A stretch of 64,000 nucleotides of DNA, from the NCBI GenBank assembly GCA_050018455.1, contig JBEKAA010000007.1, forward strand, positions 1 to 64,000, written 5' to 3'. The stretch comes from RBG-13-68-16 sp050018455 (GTDB taxonomy: Bacteria > Acidobacteriota > Thermoanaerobaculia > Thermoanaerobaculales > Thermoanaerobaculaceae). Positions 51,686 to 60,210 of this stretch are shown here, piece by piece (the first letter of the stretch is position 1; each line of letters starts with the position of its first letter). The notes under the pieces are model-generated. The model had not been told where the DNA came from and did not search any database. It saw only the letters and a list, made by a program, of their open reading frames with translations. Position numbers and translations under genes: made by a program.

Positions 51686-52602
51686 AGCCGCGCTACCACC
51701 TCGAGCACGCATGCATCCTCGCTCTGTCGGCGCTGCTGCGCGCCCTCCCCAGGCCGATCGCCCTCGAGGCGGGCGCGGCGCTCGGGCAGATCGGGTGGTG
51801 GCTGCGGATCCGGCGCCGGGTCGTTCTCGCCAACCTGGCGCAGGCGTGCCCCGAGATCGACGCGGCCGGACGACGCCGCATCGCCGCCCGGGCGGCCCGC
51901 AACTTCGGCCGGACGGTGGCCGAGTTCGTCCGCTTCGCGGGGTCCGATCGAAACCGCGTGGGTGACCTCGTCGCGCTCAGTGGGACGGAAGCGCTAAGGT
52001 CCGCCCTCGCGGGTGGCGGCGGCGCGCTCGTCGTGACGGCCCACGTCGGCGCCTGGGCGCTCTACGTGACCGCTCTTGCGGCCTCCGGGATCCCGAGCGC
52101 CCTTCTCGTCGGCCGCCAGCACAACCCGATGGTCCAGCGTTTCATCCTTGGGATCCCCGGGGGTGCGGTGCGCTTCGTCCCGAAGAGCAGGGGCGCCCCG
52201 CGGGAGATCTTGCACTGCCTCCGCGAAGGCCGGGCGATCGTGATGGTCGCCGACCATCGCGCCGGGCGGAGCGGGGTCGCGGCGCCGTTCCTCGGGCGTG
52301 ATGCGGTGACGCTCCCGCTGCCGGGAGCAATCGCGGCGCGCTACCAAACCCCGGTCTTCGTGATGACCGGCCATCGCCTGCCCGACGGCAGTCACCAGGT
52401 CGCCCTCGCGCCGCTGACGGTCCCCGGCGATCGAACCGACGAAGAGCAACGCCCCTACGCCGTCACGGTGGCCTGCAACGACGCGCTCGGCGCTGCGATC
52501 AGGGCCTGCCCCGAGCAGTACTTCTGGTACCACCGCCGTTGGCTCAACGCCCCGCCCACCGATGAGGTTACCTTGCCGGCAACCCGCACCCCAGTCGGGT
52601 GA
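51682..52602 (+). CDS. Lysophospholipid/lipid A acyltransferase family (LpxL/HtrB-like), active site altered
   Basis: A 306-residue membrane-associated acyltransferase with an N-terminal hydrophobic segment. The usual H-x4-D/E motif at the active site reads HVGAWA: the acid is replaced by Ala, so the classic catalytic dyad is incomplete. Other family parts are present (NPMVQRFILG, EGRAIVMVADHRAG, VAAPFLGRDAVTLPLPG). It may have a different mechanism, a relaxed substrate or be inactive. Its ATG overlaps tyrA by four bases. It is convergent with the SRAP gene, whose stop is adjacent. Confidence 0.82.
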   Translation: MKPRYHLEHACILALSALLRALPRPIALEAGAALGQIGWWLRIRRRVVLANLAQACPEIDAAGRRRIAARAARNFGRTVAEFVRFAGSDRNRVGDLVALSGTEALRSALAGGGGALVVTAHVGAWALYVTALAASGIPSALLVGRQHNPMVQRFILGIPGGAVRFVPKSRGAPREILHCLREGRAIVMVADHRAGRSGVAAPFLGRDAVTLPLPGAIAARYQTPVFVMTGHRLPDGSHQVALAPLTVPGDRTDEEQRPYAVTVACNDALGAAIRACPEQYFWYHRRWLNAPPTDEVTLPATRTPVG

Positions 52603-53277
52603 CTACCGCGGAACGAGAGGTGCCCGGCAGGCGGGCACGTCGTTGGCCGGGGTGTTCACGAGCAGGCCGACCGGGTACGCCCGGACCGCTTCGGCCGGCC
52701 GAGGGCGCAGCAGCGGAAGGAGCCGCGAAGCTTCCTTGACGTCGGGGTCGAGCCACGCCGCATGATCCCCTGCATCGAGAATCACGGGCATCCGGTCGTG
52801 GATCGCGGCAATCGCCTCGTTGGCGGTGGTGGTCAGGATCGTGCACGACTCGACCGGCTCCGAATACTCGGGAGCCCAGCGCTCCCACAAACCGGCGAAC
52901 GCGAACGGGCGACCGTCGCGCAACTCGATGAAATAAGGCTGCTTGCGCGCGCCGAGCCTCTGCCACTCGTAGAAGCCGTCGGCGATAACCAGACACCGCC
53001 GGTTCCGGAGTGCGGCCCTGAAAGCCGGCTTCTCGGCTACGGTCTCAGCGCGGGCGTTGATCATCCGCGACCCGATGGAGCGCTCCTTGGCCCACGACGG
53101 GATGAGACCCCAGTGCAACTGCACGAGAGCGCGCCCGCCGGCGCTGGCCATCCGCACCCCCGCCACGTCCTGTGTCGGCGCGATGTTGTAGCGAGGCGCC
53201 AACTTCGGGACCTCCGGGAGGTCGAAGAGCTCGGCAATGACCTCGCCGGGCGCCGCCTGGGTGAAACGGCCGCACAT
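52603..53277 (-). CDS. SRAP-domain abasic-site-crosslinking protein (YedK/HMCES)
   Basis: A 224-residue protein that forms a DNA-protein crosslink with abasic sites in single-stranded DNA. Cys2 (MCGRF) is the attacking residue, RYNIAPTQ holds the conserved Asn, GFYEW the Glu and IHDRMPVIL the His. All needed residues are present. A TATGAT box lies six bases before ATG 53277 and there is no ribosome binding site. Confidence 0.95.
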   Translation of the reverse strand: MCGRFTQAAPGEVIAELFDLPEVPKLAPRYNIAPTQDVAGVRMASAGGRALVQLHWGLIPSWAKERSIGSRMINARAETVAEKPAFRAALRNRRCLVIADGFYEWQRLGARKQPYFIELRDGRPFAFAGLWERWAPEYSEPVESCTILTTTANEAIAAIHDRMPVILDAGDHAAWLDPDVKEASRLLPLLRPRPAEAVRAYPVGLLVNTPANDVPACRAPLVPR

Positions 53278-53283
53278 GGTTTC

Positions 53284-53289
53284 ATCATA
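53284..53289 (-). promoter_or_regulatory. -10 box (TATGAT), leaderless start
   Basis: TATGAT on the minus strand, six bases before ATG 53277. Confidence 0.6.
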
Positions 53290-53296
53290 GGCTCTG

Positions 53297-53500
53297 GTTC
53301 AAGAGTTCGAAGTTCCGATGTTCGGAGGTTCGACAACAAGAACGGAAAAGGTCAAAGGTAAGAGGTCAAAGGAAAGACCAGAGGCCCGACGCCAACCGAA
53401 GCAGGTGGTTGCCTTCCCTTTGACCTTTCCCCTTTCACCTTTGACCTCGATCGTATTTGTATGAACTCTCGAACATCTTGGCGTTTGAACCTTCCGAACG
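53297..53500. repeat. Degenerate short-unit inverted-repeat element B
   Basis: Built from the same unit types as 26259-26475: outer GTTCGA-like units and inner AAAGGTCAAAGG against TTCCCTTTGACCTTT. It lies between the SRAP and hydrolase genes, both on the minus strand. Confidence 0.75.
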
Positions 53501-53510
53501 GCACCTTGGC

Positions 53511-54350
53511 TCATCCGGCGCTCTGGACTCGCCGGGGGCGGATCCTGGCAGCGGGCTGCGGGAAGTGTTCGCGCAGGAACGCGAGGATCGCCTCGGCGGT
53601 CGGGATCGGCCTCTCCACGCTCGGGGTGTGACCCGCCGAGGCGATTTCAACGAGCCGCGCTCTGGGCAGGGCGGCGGCCATCCCGCGCGACGAGGACGGG
53701 GGCGTCAGCGAATCTTCCTGGCCCACGATCACGAGTGCAGGCACGTCCATTGTGGGCAGAAATGGGCCGCTGTCGGGCCGGTCGCGCATCCCGGCGAGGC
53801 AGCCTGTGAGCGCGTGCGGGGCGGCCTCGGCCGCGAGCGATCGCAGCTGGGCGAACAGCCTTGGCGCCCTCGCCTTGCTCGATAGGCCGATGAGTCCCGC
53901 AACGAACTCATCGAGGAAGGCCGAGGCCTCGCCGCCGGCGACCCTGGCGATGCCGGCCTCGCGTCGCAGTCTCCCCTCCGGACCATCCGCCTCCGCCCTC
54001 GTGTCCACCAGAATCAGACCGGCCACGCGCTCGGGGCACGCCGCAACTATTCGGAGCGCGACGTATCCGCCCATCGAGTGGCCGCCCAGAACGAAGCGGT
54101 CGATTCCCAGCGCGTCGGCCAGACGAACGATGTCGCCGGCCAGTTCCTCCAGGGCGTAACCGGCCTCGGGCTTGTCGGACGCACCAAAACCGCGCAGGTC
54201 CGGCGTGACCAGGCGGGCGGCCTGCTCCACCGCGGTGCGGATCGGCGTCCACATCGCCGACGAAAGTGGAAAACCGTGCAATAGGACCACCGGCACTCCC
54301 TCGCCGTGATCCTCGACCTCCAAGGTCACCTCACCCAGGTCGATCCGCAT
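53511..54350 (-). CDS. Alpha/beta hydrolase
   Basis: A 279-residue hydrolase. The nucleophile elbow is GHSMGG, the acid is in GQEDSLTPP and the His in SAGHTPSVERP; the oxyanion region is LLHGFPLSS. The fold and length resemble carboxylesterases/haloperoxidases of the RsbQ/BioH kind. A G-rich site (AAGGGGGG) precedes ATG 54350. Substrate unknown. Confidence 0.93.
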   Translation of the reverse strand: MRIDLGEVTLEVEDHGEGVPVVLLHGFPLSSAMWTPIRTAVEQAARLVTPDLRGFGASDKPEAGYALEELAGDIVRLADALGIDRFVLGGHSMGGYVALRIVAACPERVAGLILVDTRAEADGPEGRLRREAGIARVAGGEASAFLDEFVAGLIGLSSKARAPRLFAQLRSLAAEAAPHALTGCLAGMRDRPDSGPFLPTMDVPALVIVGQEDSLTPPSSSRGMAAALPRARLVEIASAGHTPSVERPIPTAEAILAFLREHFPQPAARIRPRRVQSAG

Positions 54351-54560
54351 CGCGCCCCCCTTGTGTCCAGTCTATGCCCGCTTGTGTCCCTTCCGATGCC
54401 TGCGGAGGGCGGCCCCAAGGGCTGCCCCTACGTAGGACCGCGACTTCCGGTGGGGGGCGAGGCTTGCCCCCGCTCTGTGACGAATTTCCTAGTCATCCTC
54501 AGACGGGACTCCTCGCCTCGGCAGGAGTCGCCAGCGGTGGCGGGCAGGGCACAGGGGACG
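54351..54560. other. Intergenic gap with small GC hairpin repeats
   Basis: No gene. It has a GGGGGGC / GCCCCC hairpin at 54452-54471 and GGCGGCCCC-aag-GGCTGCCCC words near 54410-54430, of a type that often recurs between genes in GC-rich genomes. Confidence 0.45.
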
Positions 54561-55457
54561 TCAGGAGGTTTCGGAGCCGGGTGAGGGTTCGGCGGCCGCT
54601 TTTGGCGTCTTGCGCGAGCGGCGCCGCGGGCGTCGCGCCTTCTCCGCCGGCTTCTCGTCGGCAGCGGCGTCGTGAAGGACATCCTCCGCGCTTGTTTCCC
54701 CACTCCCGGAGTCGAACCCGGTCACAACGTAGGTCCCGGAACGTTGATCGCGGCGCAACTTGACGACGTGGTGTTTCTCGGCATCTTCGAGGAGCGCGGA
54801 GAACGTCGAGTACCCGAAGTACTCCTCGTTGAACTCTGGACGCTTGCGCTGCATCGTCTGCTTGATCATCGAACCCCAGAGGACCTCCTTGCCGTCGCGC
54901 ATGACCGCCTTGATCGAGTCGGCGAGGAGCGCGAAGCACTCCCTCTGCTTCTTCGGAAGCCCGACGAGCGGCGGCGCCTCTTGCACGGAGCGGATGAGGT
55001 CCTCGTAGAAGACGAACTCGTCGCAGCTCGAAACGAGGAGCTCCGACGTCGAGTTCTTGACGCCGAGTCCGATGACATACTTGTCGTTCTCGCGCAGCTT
55101 TCCCACGAGAGGCGAGAAGTCCGAGTCGCCCGAGCAGAGGGCGAACGTCGTCACGTGCTCTTTGGCATAGCAGAGGTCGAGGGCATCCACCACCATCCGA
55201 ATGTCTGCCGAGTTCTTGCCCGAATACCCTCTGAGTGGAATGTCGATCAGCTCGATCCCGGCCTCGTGGAACGGGCGCTTGTATGCGCCGTAGCGCTCCC
55301 AGTCGGCGTACGCGCGGCGGGCGACGACCTTCCCCTTCTCCAGAAGCCGCGCCAGGACGAGCTGGATGTCGAACGTCTTGTAGCTGGTGTCGCGGACGCC
55401 CAGGGCGATGTTCTCGAAGTCGATGAAGCACGCTATCTTGTGGTCTTCCAGCGGCAT
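54561..55457 (-). CDS. NYN-domain nuclease-like protein with C-terminal LOTUS-like domain
   Basis: A 298-residue protein. Residues about 6-150 form a PIN-fold NYN domain (ACFIDFENIALGVRD, SADIRMVVDALDLCY, ALCSGDSDFSPLV) with the acidic residues for metal binding intact. Residues about 165-245 resemble an OST-HTH/LOTUS domain (KQRECFALLADSIKAVM, GYSTFSALLEDAEKHHVVKL). The tail is low-complexity, Lys/Arg/Glu rich. NYN-LOTUS proteins act on RNA. ATG 55457 is preferred; GTG 55460 is adjacent. Confidence 0.9.
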   Translation of the reverse strand: MPLEDHKIACFIDFENIALGVRDTSYKTFDIQLVLARLLEKGKVVARRAYADWERYGAYKRPFHEAGIELIDIPLRGYSGKNSADIRMVVDALDLCYAKEHVTTFALCSGDSDFSPLVGKLRENDKYVIGLGVKNSTSELLVSSCDEFVFYEDLIRSVQEAPPLVGLPKKQRECFALLADSIKAVMRDGKEVLWGSMIKQTMQRKRPEFNEEYFGYSTFSALLEDAEKHHVVKLRRDQRSGTYVVTGFDSGSGETSAEDVLHDAAADEKPAEKARRPRRRSRKTPKAAAEPSPGSETS

Positions 55458-55569
55458 CACGCCACCCCCAAGGCACGACCCAAATTCTCGCCTTACCTTC
55501 TGATGCTACTGGCCCGTCGCCGCAGGCGCAACTGGAGGGCCCGAAGACCAGCAGGGACGGGGCTGGCCC

Positions 55570-57051
55570 TCAGATCTGCGCGGAGACGAGGCCGGGCTTG
55601 GAGACCTCGCCTTTCGCGAGCCGGTCGAGCCACGCGTGCATCCCGAGCGCGGCCTGCTTGCCCGCGCCCATCGCCAGGATCACGGTGGCCGCGCCGGTCA
55701 CGATGTCGCCACCGGCGAAGACCCCCGGGATCGAGGTCATCATGTTCGCCTCGTCCACGACGATGTTGCCGTGGCGGTTGAGCTCGAGGCCAGGCGTGGA
55801 CTTCGTGGCGAGAGGGTTGGGTCCCTGGCCGATCGCGATCACCATCGTGTCGATCGGAATCTCGTACTCCGACCCTTCGATCGGAACCGGCCGCCGCCGG
55901 CCGGAGGCGTCCGGCTCCCCGAGCTCCATGCGCTGGATTCTCAGGCCGGTCACGAACCCTTCACTGTTTCCGAGGATCCCGACAGGCGCGGAGAGCCAGC
56001 GGAAGTCGATGGCCTCCTCCTCCGCGTGCTCGAGCTCCTCCCGGCGCGCGGGCGACTCGTTGCGCGTCCGCCGGTAGACGCAGATGACCTCCTCCGCGCC
56101 CAGCCTCTTGGCGACGCGGAGACAGTCCATCGCGACGTTCCCGGAGCCCACGACCGCGACCCGCCTCCCGGTGCGGACCGGCGTGTCGGTGCGCGGGAAA
56201 TTGTAGGCCTTCATCAGGTTCACGCGGGTGAGGAACTCGTTGGCCGAGAGCACCCCGATGTAGTTCTCGCCCGGGATGCCGAGGAAGTACGGCAGCCCGG
56301 CGCCGGTCCCCAGGAACACCGCGTCGTACCCGTGGCCGTTAAGGAGCTCGTGCACGGTGGCGGTCTTGCCGATCACGAAGTCAGTCCGCATCTCCACGCC
56401 CATGGTGCTCAGGTTGTCGATCTCGAACCTGACGATCTCCTTCGGAAGTCGGAACTGCGGGATGCCGTACACGAGCACGCCGCCCGGCTTGTGGAGCGCC
56501 TCGAAGATCGTGACCTTGTGCCCGAAGCGCGCGAGCTCCGCGGCGCAGGCGAGGCCGGCCGGCCCGGAGCCGACGATCGCGACCTTGTGCCCCGACGGCG
56601 GCGCGAGCTGCGGCGTCGAGGAGAGCCCGAGCCGCCGCTCCCAGTCCGCGACGAACCGCTCGAGGCGGCCGATCGCCACGGGCTTGTACTTCTTGCCGAG
56701 CACGCACACGACCTCGCACTGCTCCTCCTGCGGGCAGACGCGTCCGCAGATCGCGGGGAGCGTGTTTGTTTCCTTTATCTTCGCGAGCGAGCCCGTGAAC
56801 TCGCCCTCGCGGATGAGCTGCACGAACGCGGGGATATCGATCCCCACCGGACACCCCTTCACGCACGGCGGGTTGGCGCACTGCAGGCAGCGCTGCGCCT
56901 CCTCGAGGGCGAACTCGGGCGAGTACCCGAGCGCCACCTCCTCGAAGTTGCGGATGCGCTCAAGAGGCTCCTGCGTCGCCATCGGGTGCCGGGGCACCTT
57001 CATGCGCTCGGCCTTCGGGAGCTCGGGAACGCCGCGAACCTCGTCAGCCAT
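55570..57051 (-). CDS. NADPH-binding glutamate-synthase-type/NfnB-like subunit
   Basis: A 493-residue flavoprotein. An N-terminal iron-sulfur domain has two cysteine clusters (CLQCANPPCVKGCPVG and CGRVCPQEEQCEVVC); then an FAD-binding domain (VGSGPAGLACAAEL) and an NAD(P) domain (VVGSGNVAMDCLRVAKRLG). It fits GltD and the large subunit NfnB of ferredoxin:NADP oxidoreductase. The overlap of eight bases with the FAD/NAD-binding gene upstream and the absence of a glutamate synthase alpha subunit favour NfnB. Confidence 0.87.
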   Translation of the reverse strand: MADEVRGVPELPKAERMKVPRHPMATQEPLERIRNFEEVALGYSPEFALEEAQRCLQCANPPCVKGCPVGIDIPAFVQLIREGEFTGSLAKIKETNTLPAICGRVCPQEEQCEVVCVLGKKYKPVAIGRLERFVADWERRLGLSSTPQLAPPSGHKVAIVGSGPAGLACAAELARFGHKVTIFEALHKPGGVLVYGIPQFRLPKEIVRFEIDNLSTMGVEMRTDFVIGKTATVHELLNGHGYDAVFLGTGAGLPYFLGIPGENYIGVLSANEFLTRVNLMKAYNFPRTDTPVRTGRRVAVVGSGNVAMDCLRVAKRLGAEEVICVYRRTRNESPARREELEHAEEEAIDFRWLSAPVGILGNSEGFVTGLRIQRMELGEPDASGRRRPVPIEGSEYEIPIDTMVIAIGQGPNPLATKSTPGLELNRHGNIVVDEANMMTSIPGVFAGGDIVTGAATVILAMGAGKQAALGMHAWLDRLAKGEVSKPGLVSAQI

Positions 57052-57910
57052 TGGCGACCCCCTTGAGGGCGCGGCACTCGTGGCTCGCGAGGAAGGCCTC
57101 GCGCGCGACCTGCTCCTCCGGCAGATACATCCTCAACCGCTTGATCAAGAGGTCGAAATCGACTTGATGGGCGTCGAATTCGGGCCCGTCGACGCACACG
57201 AACTTGGTCTTGCCGTCGATCGAAATCCGGCAAGCGCCGCACATCCCGGTTCCGTCGACCATGATCGAGTTCAACGAAGCCAGCGTGGGGATCGCGAGCG
57301 GACGGGTCATCTCCGCAACTGCCTTCATCATGATCGCCGGGCCGATGGCGACCACGAGGTCGGGCTTTCCCTTCTCCGCGATCAGGTCGGCGAGCGCGTG
57401 CGTTACAAGACCCTTGCGCCCGAAGGAGCCGTCGTCGGTCGTGTAGACGATCTGGTCCGAGACGGCCTCCATCTCGGCCCTCAGGATCACGAGCTCCTGC
57501 GTGCGGCCTCCCAGGATCGAGAGGACGCGGTTGCCGGCCTTGCGCAAGCCGCCCGCGATCGGCAGCATGGGCGCGATCCCGGCCCCGCCGCCGATGCACA
57601 CGACGGTCCCAAATCGCTCGAGGTGAGTCGGTGTACCTAGCGGCCCCACCACCGAAAGGAACGCGTCGCCCGCCGCTGTCAGACCCATGGCCATCGTGGT
57701 CTTGCCGACCTCCTGGACCACGAGCGTGATCGTCCCGGCTTCGGGATCCGACGCCGCGATGGTCAAAGGGATGCGTTCGCCCGTCTCGGTCGGGAGGACC
57801 ATGACGAACTGCCCCGGCCTGTGCTTGGCGGCGATCTCGGGGGCTCGAACGACGAAGCGGTGGAACTTTGGCGCGATTTCATCTCTGGAGAGAACCGTGA
57901 ACACGCTCAT
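57044..57910 (-). CDS. NfnA-like FAD/NAD-binding subunit
   Basis: A 288-residue protein of the dihydroorotate dehydrogenase electron-transfer/NfnA family. It has an FAD-binding barrel with RIPLTIAAS, an NAD domain (CIGGGAGIAPMLPIA) and a 2Fe-2S site (GTGMCGACRI, then FVCVDGPEFD). In NfnAB this subunit takes electrons from NADH. With the downstream subunit it may couple NADH, NADPH and ferredoxin by flavin-based bifurcation. GGAGG precedes ATG 57910. Confidence 0.87.
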   Translation of the reverse strand: MSVFTVLSRDEIAPKFHRFVVRAPEIAAKHRPGQFVMVLPTETGERIPLTIAASDPEAGTITLVVQEVGKTTMAMGLTAAGDAFLSVVGPLGTPTHLERFGTVVCIGGGAGIAPMLPIAGGLRKAGNRVLSILGGRTQELVILRAEMEAVSDQIVYTTDDGSFGRKGLVTHALADLIAEKGKPDLVVAIGPAIMMKAVAEMTRPLAIPTLASLNSIMVDGTGMCGACRISIDGKTKFVCVDGPEFDAHQVDFDLLIKRLRMYLPEEQVAREAFLASHECRALKGVANG

Positions 57911-58134
57911 GCCTCCGTCACCTGCGGACGTTGGTCGCCACGTTCGGAGTGTAGGTTGGGGTCCCGGCGTGCGCTGCTGGAGCCTTGCACCGGCCCATAC
58001 TATGATCCGACGAGGGGTTTGGCAACAGGGCAATTCCCTCAGGCCCCCCGCGCGTAGTTGAGACGCGTTGTCACAACCGGCCGCAGCCGCCCAACGGCCG
58101 CCCGGGGCGCGTCCGACCGGTCCCGGCAGTACGC

Positions 58135-58140
58135 TATCCT
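58135..58140 (+). promoter_or_regulatory. -10 box (TATCCT), leaderless start
   Basis: Ends six bases before GTG 58147. Confidence 0.55.
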
Positions 58141-58146
58141 CGCTCC

Positions 58147-60210
58147 GTGCCGGACAAGCCAGCCACTCGCAGGATCTCGCTCCGCCCGGCGGAGGGGCAG
58201 CGCCGGACGGTGGACTACCCGAGCGAGCTCAACCCCGAGCAGCTCGCAGTCGTCCTGCACCCGGCCGGCGCGATGCTCGTGCTCGCCGGCGCGGGCTCCG
58301 GCAAGACCCGCACCCTCGTGTACCGCGTCGCCCGCCTCCTCGAGGACGGCGTCGAGCCCGGCGCGATCCTCCTGCTCACCTTCACGAACCGCGCCGCGCG
58401 GGAGATGCTCTCGCGAGTCGGGCTGCTGCTCGGAGGCGATGCCGGGAGGGTGACCGGAGGGACGTTCCACTCCGTCGGCAACCGCCTCTTGCGGAGGTAC
58501 GGCGACCGGCTCGGCTACCCGTCCAACTACGGCATCCTCGACCGCGAGGACTCGCGCGACCTGATGGGGACCGCGCTCGCCGACGTGGTGCCCTCGACGC
58601 CGAACCGCCGCCTCCCGGGCGGCGCTGTCTTGGTCGAGATCTACTCGTTCGTGATCAATACCGGCCGTCCTCTGGAGGAGGTCGTGGCGACTCGCTTTCC
58701 TCAGTTCTCGGGCGACGTCGACACCATGCAGGCGGTGTTCCGGCGCTACCTGGAGCGAAAGCGCGCGGCCTCCGTCATGGACTACGACGACCTTCTTCTC
58801 AACTGGCTCCTGCTCCTCCGCCGCCACGACGACGTCCGCCGCCAGCTGGCCGCGCGCTTCCGTCACATCCTCGTCGACGAGTACCAGGACACCAACCGCC
58901 TGCAGGCCGACATCGTCGACCTCTCGCTCGGCCCGGAGCGGAACCTGATGGTCGTCGGCGACGACGCCCAGTCGATCTACGCGTTCCGAGGCGCCGAGTA
59001 CGCCAACATCCTCACGTTCCCCAAGCGCTACCCGGGGTGCGCCACGTTCCGGCTCGAGACCAACTACCGCTCGCTCCCGCCGATCCTGGGTCTAGCCAAC
59101 GCGTCGATCGGCCACAACGAGCGCCAGTTCCGCAAGAACTTGCGGGCGGTCCGCGAGGGCGGCGAGCCGCCTGTGCTCTGCGCGGCGCCATCCCCGGAGT
59201 CGCAGGCGGCGTTCGTGGCGCAGCAGATCCTCGAGCAGATCGATGAGGGCATCGCGCTGCCCGAGATCGCGGTTCTGTACCGCAACCACTCGCACTCGCT
59301 CGAACTCGAGGTCGAACTGACCCGGAGGAACATCCCGTACGAGGTACGCTCTGGGCTGCGCTTCTTCGAGCAACGCCACGTCAAGGACGTGCTCGCGCAC
59401 CTGCGCTTCCTGGCCAACCCCCGTGACGAGGTCGCGTTCAACCGGATGGCGCGACTGAAGCCGCGCCTCGGGCAGAGGCTCGTCGCGCGGGTTTGGGAAT
59501 CGCTTTCGGCTTCCGGCAATCCGCACGAGGCCCTCGCCCGGCTGGACGCGAGGGGTCTCGGGCTCCCCGGCGCGGCGGCAAACTCGGTCAAGAACATCGC
59601 CGAGCTGGTGTCGAGCTTGCTCAAGCTTCGTTCGCGTCCGGGCGAGATGGTCCGCGAGGTCGTCGGCTCGGGCTACCGGGAATACGTGCGAGCGCAACTC
59701 GACAACGCCAGCGCCCGCCTGGATGACCTCGAGCAGCTCGCTCTCTTCGCCGACGGCTACGACTCGCTCGACGCCTTTCTCGACGAGGTCACGCTCATGA
59801 ACGAGCTCTCGGGCGAGGACGTCTCGGTGGAGGAGGGCGAGCGTGAGCGCGTCACGCTCTCCACGATCCACCAGGCCAAGGGACTCGAGTGGCGGGCGGT
59901 ATTCATCGTGTGGCTTGCGGAGGGCCGCTTCCCCAGCGCGCGCGCCGAGGACATGGAGGAGGAGCGCAGGCTGTTCTACGTCGCCTGCACCCGAGCGAAG
60001 GACGAGCTCATCCTGTGCTACCCCCTGGTCGCCCGCGACCGCTACCGCGTGGACGTGATCCTCGAACCCTCGCGATTCGTCGCCGAGCTGCCGGACGACT
60101 CGTACCAACGCTGGCAGGTGCAGGAGGGCGAGCAACAGCAAGAGTTGCCGGGGGGCGGCAGGTACGAGCTGCCGGGATTCCTCGGCGACGGAGGCGACGA
60201 TGTCAACTGA
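58147..60210 (+). CDS. UvrD/Rep/PcrA-type superfamily-1 DNA helicase
   Basis: A 687-residue 3'-5' helicase. Q-motif region LNPEQLAVV, Walker A AGAGSGKTRTLV, motif II ILVDEYQDTN, motif III GDDAQSIYAFRGA, motif IV TNYRS, motif V STIHQAKGLEW and motif VI RRLFYVACTRAKDEL are all present. The C-terminal tail is short. It acts in DNA repair or replication restart. The GTG at 58147 is six bases after a TATCCT box and no ribosome binding site is seen. The next gene overlaps by 11 bases. Confidence 0.95.
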   Translation: MPDKPATRRISLRPAEGQRRTVDYPSELNPEQLAVVLHPAGAMLVLAGAGSGKTRTLVYRVARLLEDGVEPGAILLLTFTNRAAREMLSRVGLLLGGDAGRVTGGTFHSVGNRLLRRYGDRLGYPSNYGILDREDSRDLMGTALADVVPSTPNRRLPGGAVLVEIYSFVINTGRPLEEVVATRFPQFSGDVDTMQAVFRRYLERKRAASVMDYDDLLLNWLLLLRRHDDVRRQLAARFRHILVDEYQDTNRLQADIVDLSLGPERNLMVVGDDAQSIYAFRGAEYANILTFPKRYPGCATFRLETNYRSLPPILGLANASIGHNERQFRKNLRAVREGGEPPVLCAAPSPESQAAFVAQQILEQIDEGIALPEIAVLYRNHSHSLELEVELTRRNIPYEVRSGLRFFEQRHVKDVLAHLRFLANPRDEVAFNRMARLKPRLGQRLVARVWESLSASGNPHEALARLDARGLGLPGAAANSVKNIAELVSSLLKLRSRPGEMVREVVGSGYREYVRAQLDNASARLDDLEQLALFADGYDSLDAFLDEVTLMNELSGEDVSVEEGERERVTLSTIHQAKGLEWRAVFIVWLAEGRFPSARAEDMEEERRLFYVACTRAKDELILCYPLVARDRYRVDVILEPSRFVAELPDDSYQRWQVQEGEQQQELPGGGRYELPGFLGDGGDDVN

